A stretch of DNA of 5,812 nucleotides, taken from assembly GCA_025060505.1 (NCBI GenBank), contig JANXBU010000030.1, positions 1 through 5,812 on the forward strand, given 5' to 3'. Of this stretch, positions 4,328 to 5,812 are shown in pieces. The notes under the pieces were generated by a model that worked only from the letters and a program-made list of their open reading frames with translations, did not search any database and had not been told where the DNA came from. Made by a program: the position numbers and the translations under genes. Within the stretch, counting starts at the first letter, position 1; each line of letters starts with the position of its first letter. The DNA comes from Candidatus Calescibacterium sp. (GTDB lineage Bacteria; Calescibacteriota; Calescibacteriia; Calescibacteriales; Calescibacteriaceae).

Positions 4328-5344
4328 TTATCTTCTTTTGACTCTGTATTCAGAAAGCCGTGTTAAAACTTCTGTTAGTAACCAGGAGGGGTAGAGCTTT
4401 TCTTTTAAGCCGTTCCATATTCTTTCTTGAAACATATTTTCAAGTTTTTTTACTTCATCCTCCGGTAAAGTCGTGGCTGAGAATCCTTTTGATTTCATAA
4501 CTTCAATTGCGTTCTGATTGTTTCTTCTGTTCATCTGAGATATCATTTCGATGAAGTTTTTAAGAATCTCTTCTAATTCTTTTTGTTTTTGCGGGTCAAG
4601 TTGATTGAATACATCTTGGTTTATAATGAGTCCTACGAAAGATACGGTAAGGGGTTGAGTTATATAATACTTAACTCCTTTGTCCCATCCAAGAGAAGTT
4701 AATCCATATGAAGTGTTATACAGAACCTCTATATTTTGCAGATAGTTTGGAACATCGTTCAGTGGAACCGGTACAGGTTTTATATTATATTCCTCCTGGA
4801 GTACTTTCCCCATATGCTCTGCCAAAATATCTCCTTTCCATATCCATACTCTCTTGTTTCTCACATCTTCAACAGTTCTTATTGGTGTTTTTGAAAAGAC
4901 ATGAACTTCTCCGAATTCGGCAAGGTGGATGAATTTAAGTTTATAATCTCTAGCAATTTTCGCCAAGAGCGAAGACATATCATTTCTTATTCTATTGATT
5001 TCTGAAGGATCTTTGAACAGGAGTGGAAGTTCTATAACTCTGGCAGGAGCAACCAGATATGTAAGTCCATTACCTGTTAGCGCTGCGCAATCTATCTTTT
5101 TTTCTTTCATATTTTTGGCTATTTCTGGTTCATCTCCAGCTGCTCCGGAAAAATACCAACTTATTTTTATACCTATTTTTTGTTCCACTTCTTCTGAGGC
5201 TTTCCTTGCAAGCTTTGTCCATTCCGTTCCTTCCGGGGCAACGGTAGCGCATTTTATTGTTATTTGAGCAAGTAACGTGTTTGGGAATAATGTAATTAGG
5301 CCAGATATAAAAAACAATAGTATACCAACTTTTACGGTATTCAT
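4328..5344 (-). CDS. TRAP transporter solute receptor, DctP family (periplasmic)
   Basis: This is the extracytoplasmic receptor of a tripartite ATP-independent periplasmic transporter, which delivers a ligand, usually an organic acid, to a DctQ/DctM-type membrane pair driven by an ion gradient. Residues 1-26 are a signal peptide (basic start, hydrophobic GILLFFISGLITLF, cleavage probably after Ala26 in LLAQ). The mature part opens with IKCATVAPEGTEW, followed by FSGAAGDEPEIAKNMK and then LTGNGLTYL, the usual DctP progression. KRVWIW (164-169) occupies the place of the ligand-binding Arg segment, with Arg165 the likely residue. At 338 residues it is normal length. The start is firm, with AAGGAGGT eight bases upstream. 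Cys32 and Cys86 fall in predicted neighbouring core strands. No DctQ, DctM or fused DctQM gene is in the window. The ligand cannot be told from sequence. Confidence 0.92.
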   Translation of the reverse strand: MNTVKVGILLFFISGLITLFPNTLLAQITIKCATVAPEGTEWTKLARKASEEVEQKIGIKISWYFSGAAGDEPEIAKNMKEKKIDCAALTGNGLTYLVAPARVIELPLLFKDPSEINRIRNDMSSLLAKIARDYKLKFIHLAEFGEVHVFSKTPIRTVEDVRNKRVWIWKGDILAEHMGKVLQEEYNIKPVPVPLNDVPNYLQNIEVLYNTSYGLTSLGWDKGVKYYITQPLTVSFVGLIINQDVFNQLDPQKQKELEEILKNFIEMISQMNRRNNQNAIEVMKSKGFSATTLPEDEVKKLENMFQERIWNGLKEKLYPSWLLTEVLTRLSEYRVKRR

Positions 5345-5352
5345 CTTATAAT

Positions 5353-5360
5353 ACCTCCTT
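5353..5360 (-). promoter_or_regulatory. Consensus ribosome-binding site of the TRAP receptor
   Basis: AAGGAGGT on the minus strand is a full anti-SD match at eight bases from the ATG. It fixes the start at 5344 and predicts efficient translation, in contrast to the SD-less apgM, nfi and parB starts. Confidence 0.85.
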
Positions 5361-5379
5361 GTTGTTTTCGTTATTATTG

Positions 5380-5411
5380 AACCCCGTATGAATGCGCCCC
5401 GTCTAATTATA
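5380..5411 (-). promoter_or_regulatory. Possible -10 element and direct repeat ahead of the TRAP gene
   Basis: A perfect TATAAT on the minus strand (5406-5411) would start transcription near 5399-5400, with a leader of about 55 bases. Right at that start are two ACGGGG copies 15 bases apart, in a small GC-rich patch within AT-rich DNA. Their position would suit an operator. No good -35 is visible at normal spacing. Confidence 0.35.
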
Positions 5412-5812
5412 AATTTATCATTTTTATTTACTCTTTGACTTTCTTTTGTTAGTTTTTTTTAAGAATTTTTTCAAATATATTTGCTTCTGTTTTTTTGATT
5501 CGTTGCAAGCATGAAATTATCTCTGAACATTAGAAATTGAACTAATACGATTTTCTTTGACTACAAAAATGTATTCAATTAGAAAAATGGTTCAAGAGCG
5601 ATTTGTTGCAAATATAAAGGCTCTCTTGATAAGGATTTCAAATTCAAAACTTAAAAAGAAATTCTTTAATTGTGGCGGAGCAGTTCAAGATTTATAAATC
5701 ATAAGCTATTTGATTTTGTTAAAGCAATGATGAATTATCCTATTTTCAGAATACCTTATTCGGATATTTGTAAAATTTTGGCAGATGGGGAAGTATGATA
5801 TATCTTTCAAGG
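5412..5812. other. Gene-poor right end with short open fragments
   Basis: About 400 AT-rich bases have no clear gene. On the plus strand two overlapping short frames follow one another: 5569-5697 (42 codons, basic, MYSIRKMVQERFVANIK...) and 5670-5798 (42 codons from a TTG, including RIPYSDICKILADGEV). Neither has a ribosome site. A perfect 12-base palindrome CAAATATATTTG lies at 5472-5483. The stretch could be plain intergenic DNA or the remains of a decayed gene. I cannot tell which, and nothing here is recognisable. Confidence 0.4.

Noticed and set aside
1-5812. CRISPR array, insertion sequence, rRNA or phage genes
   Set aside because: No regularly spaced repeats, no transposase with terminal inverted repeats, and no conserved rRNA segments were seen on either strand.

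Overview
The window is AT-rich bacterial chromosome. Its proteins are rich in Lys, Ile and Glu, and its best ribosome sites are near-perfect AAGGAGG(T) matches. A bacterial HU protein, a ParB and a TRAP-type periplasmic receptor make it bacterial and imply an outer envelope with a periplasm. The archaeal-type phosphoglycerate mutase and an endonuclease V much like the Thermotoga enzyme are compatible with a thermophilic, probably anaerobic lineage. I cannot name the phylum from this sequence, and the thermophile reading is inference.

Layout, left to right. A minus-strand gene runs off the left edge; only its first 22 codons and a strong ribosome site are present (1-81). It diverges from the only clear plus-strand gene, apgM (260-1510), a glycolytic/gluconeogenic mutase. 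After a weak hairpin at 1511-1529, all clear genes lie on the minus strand. Read in their direction of transcription (right to left) these are: a TRAP solute receptor (5344-4328), HU (3910-3638), endonuclease V (nfi, 3603-2920), ParB (2832-2050) and a 52-residue Pro/Arg-rich reading frame (1814-1656) that is too short for ordinary gene calling. apgM converges on this block. Two gene-poor stretches remain: 3911-4327, and 5345 to the right edge.

HU and nfi are 34 bases apart and probably share a transcript, with a strong GC hairpin between them. parB probably has its own promoter in the 87-base gap before it. HU, nfi and ParB form a small DNA-maintenance cluster covering nucleoid packing, deaminated-base repair and chromosome segregation. 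No parA lies beside parB, and no TRAP membrane subunits lie beside the receptor, so both would have to work with partners encoded elsewhere.

The most notable points are these. (1) The unannotated proline-rich micro-ORF is a GC-rich island carrying a C7 tract and a strong internal hairpin. (2) Two genes, apgM and parB, have no Shine-Dalgarno sequence but have -10 elements about 8-10 bases before the ATG, so they may be leaderless, whereas HU and the TRAP receptor have textbook ribosome sites. (3) ParB stops before the usual C-terminal dimerisation helix, just after an A5 run. (4) A full nine-base anti-SD complement on the plus strand precedes a small hydrophobic reading frame antisense to the 3' end of the TRAP gene. 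I do not see a clearly new multi-gene system here.
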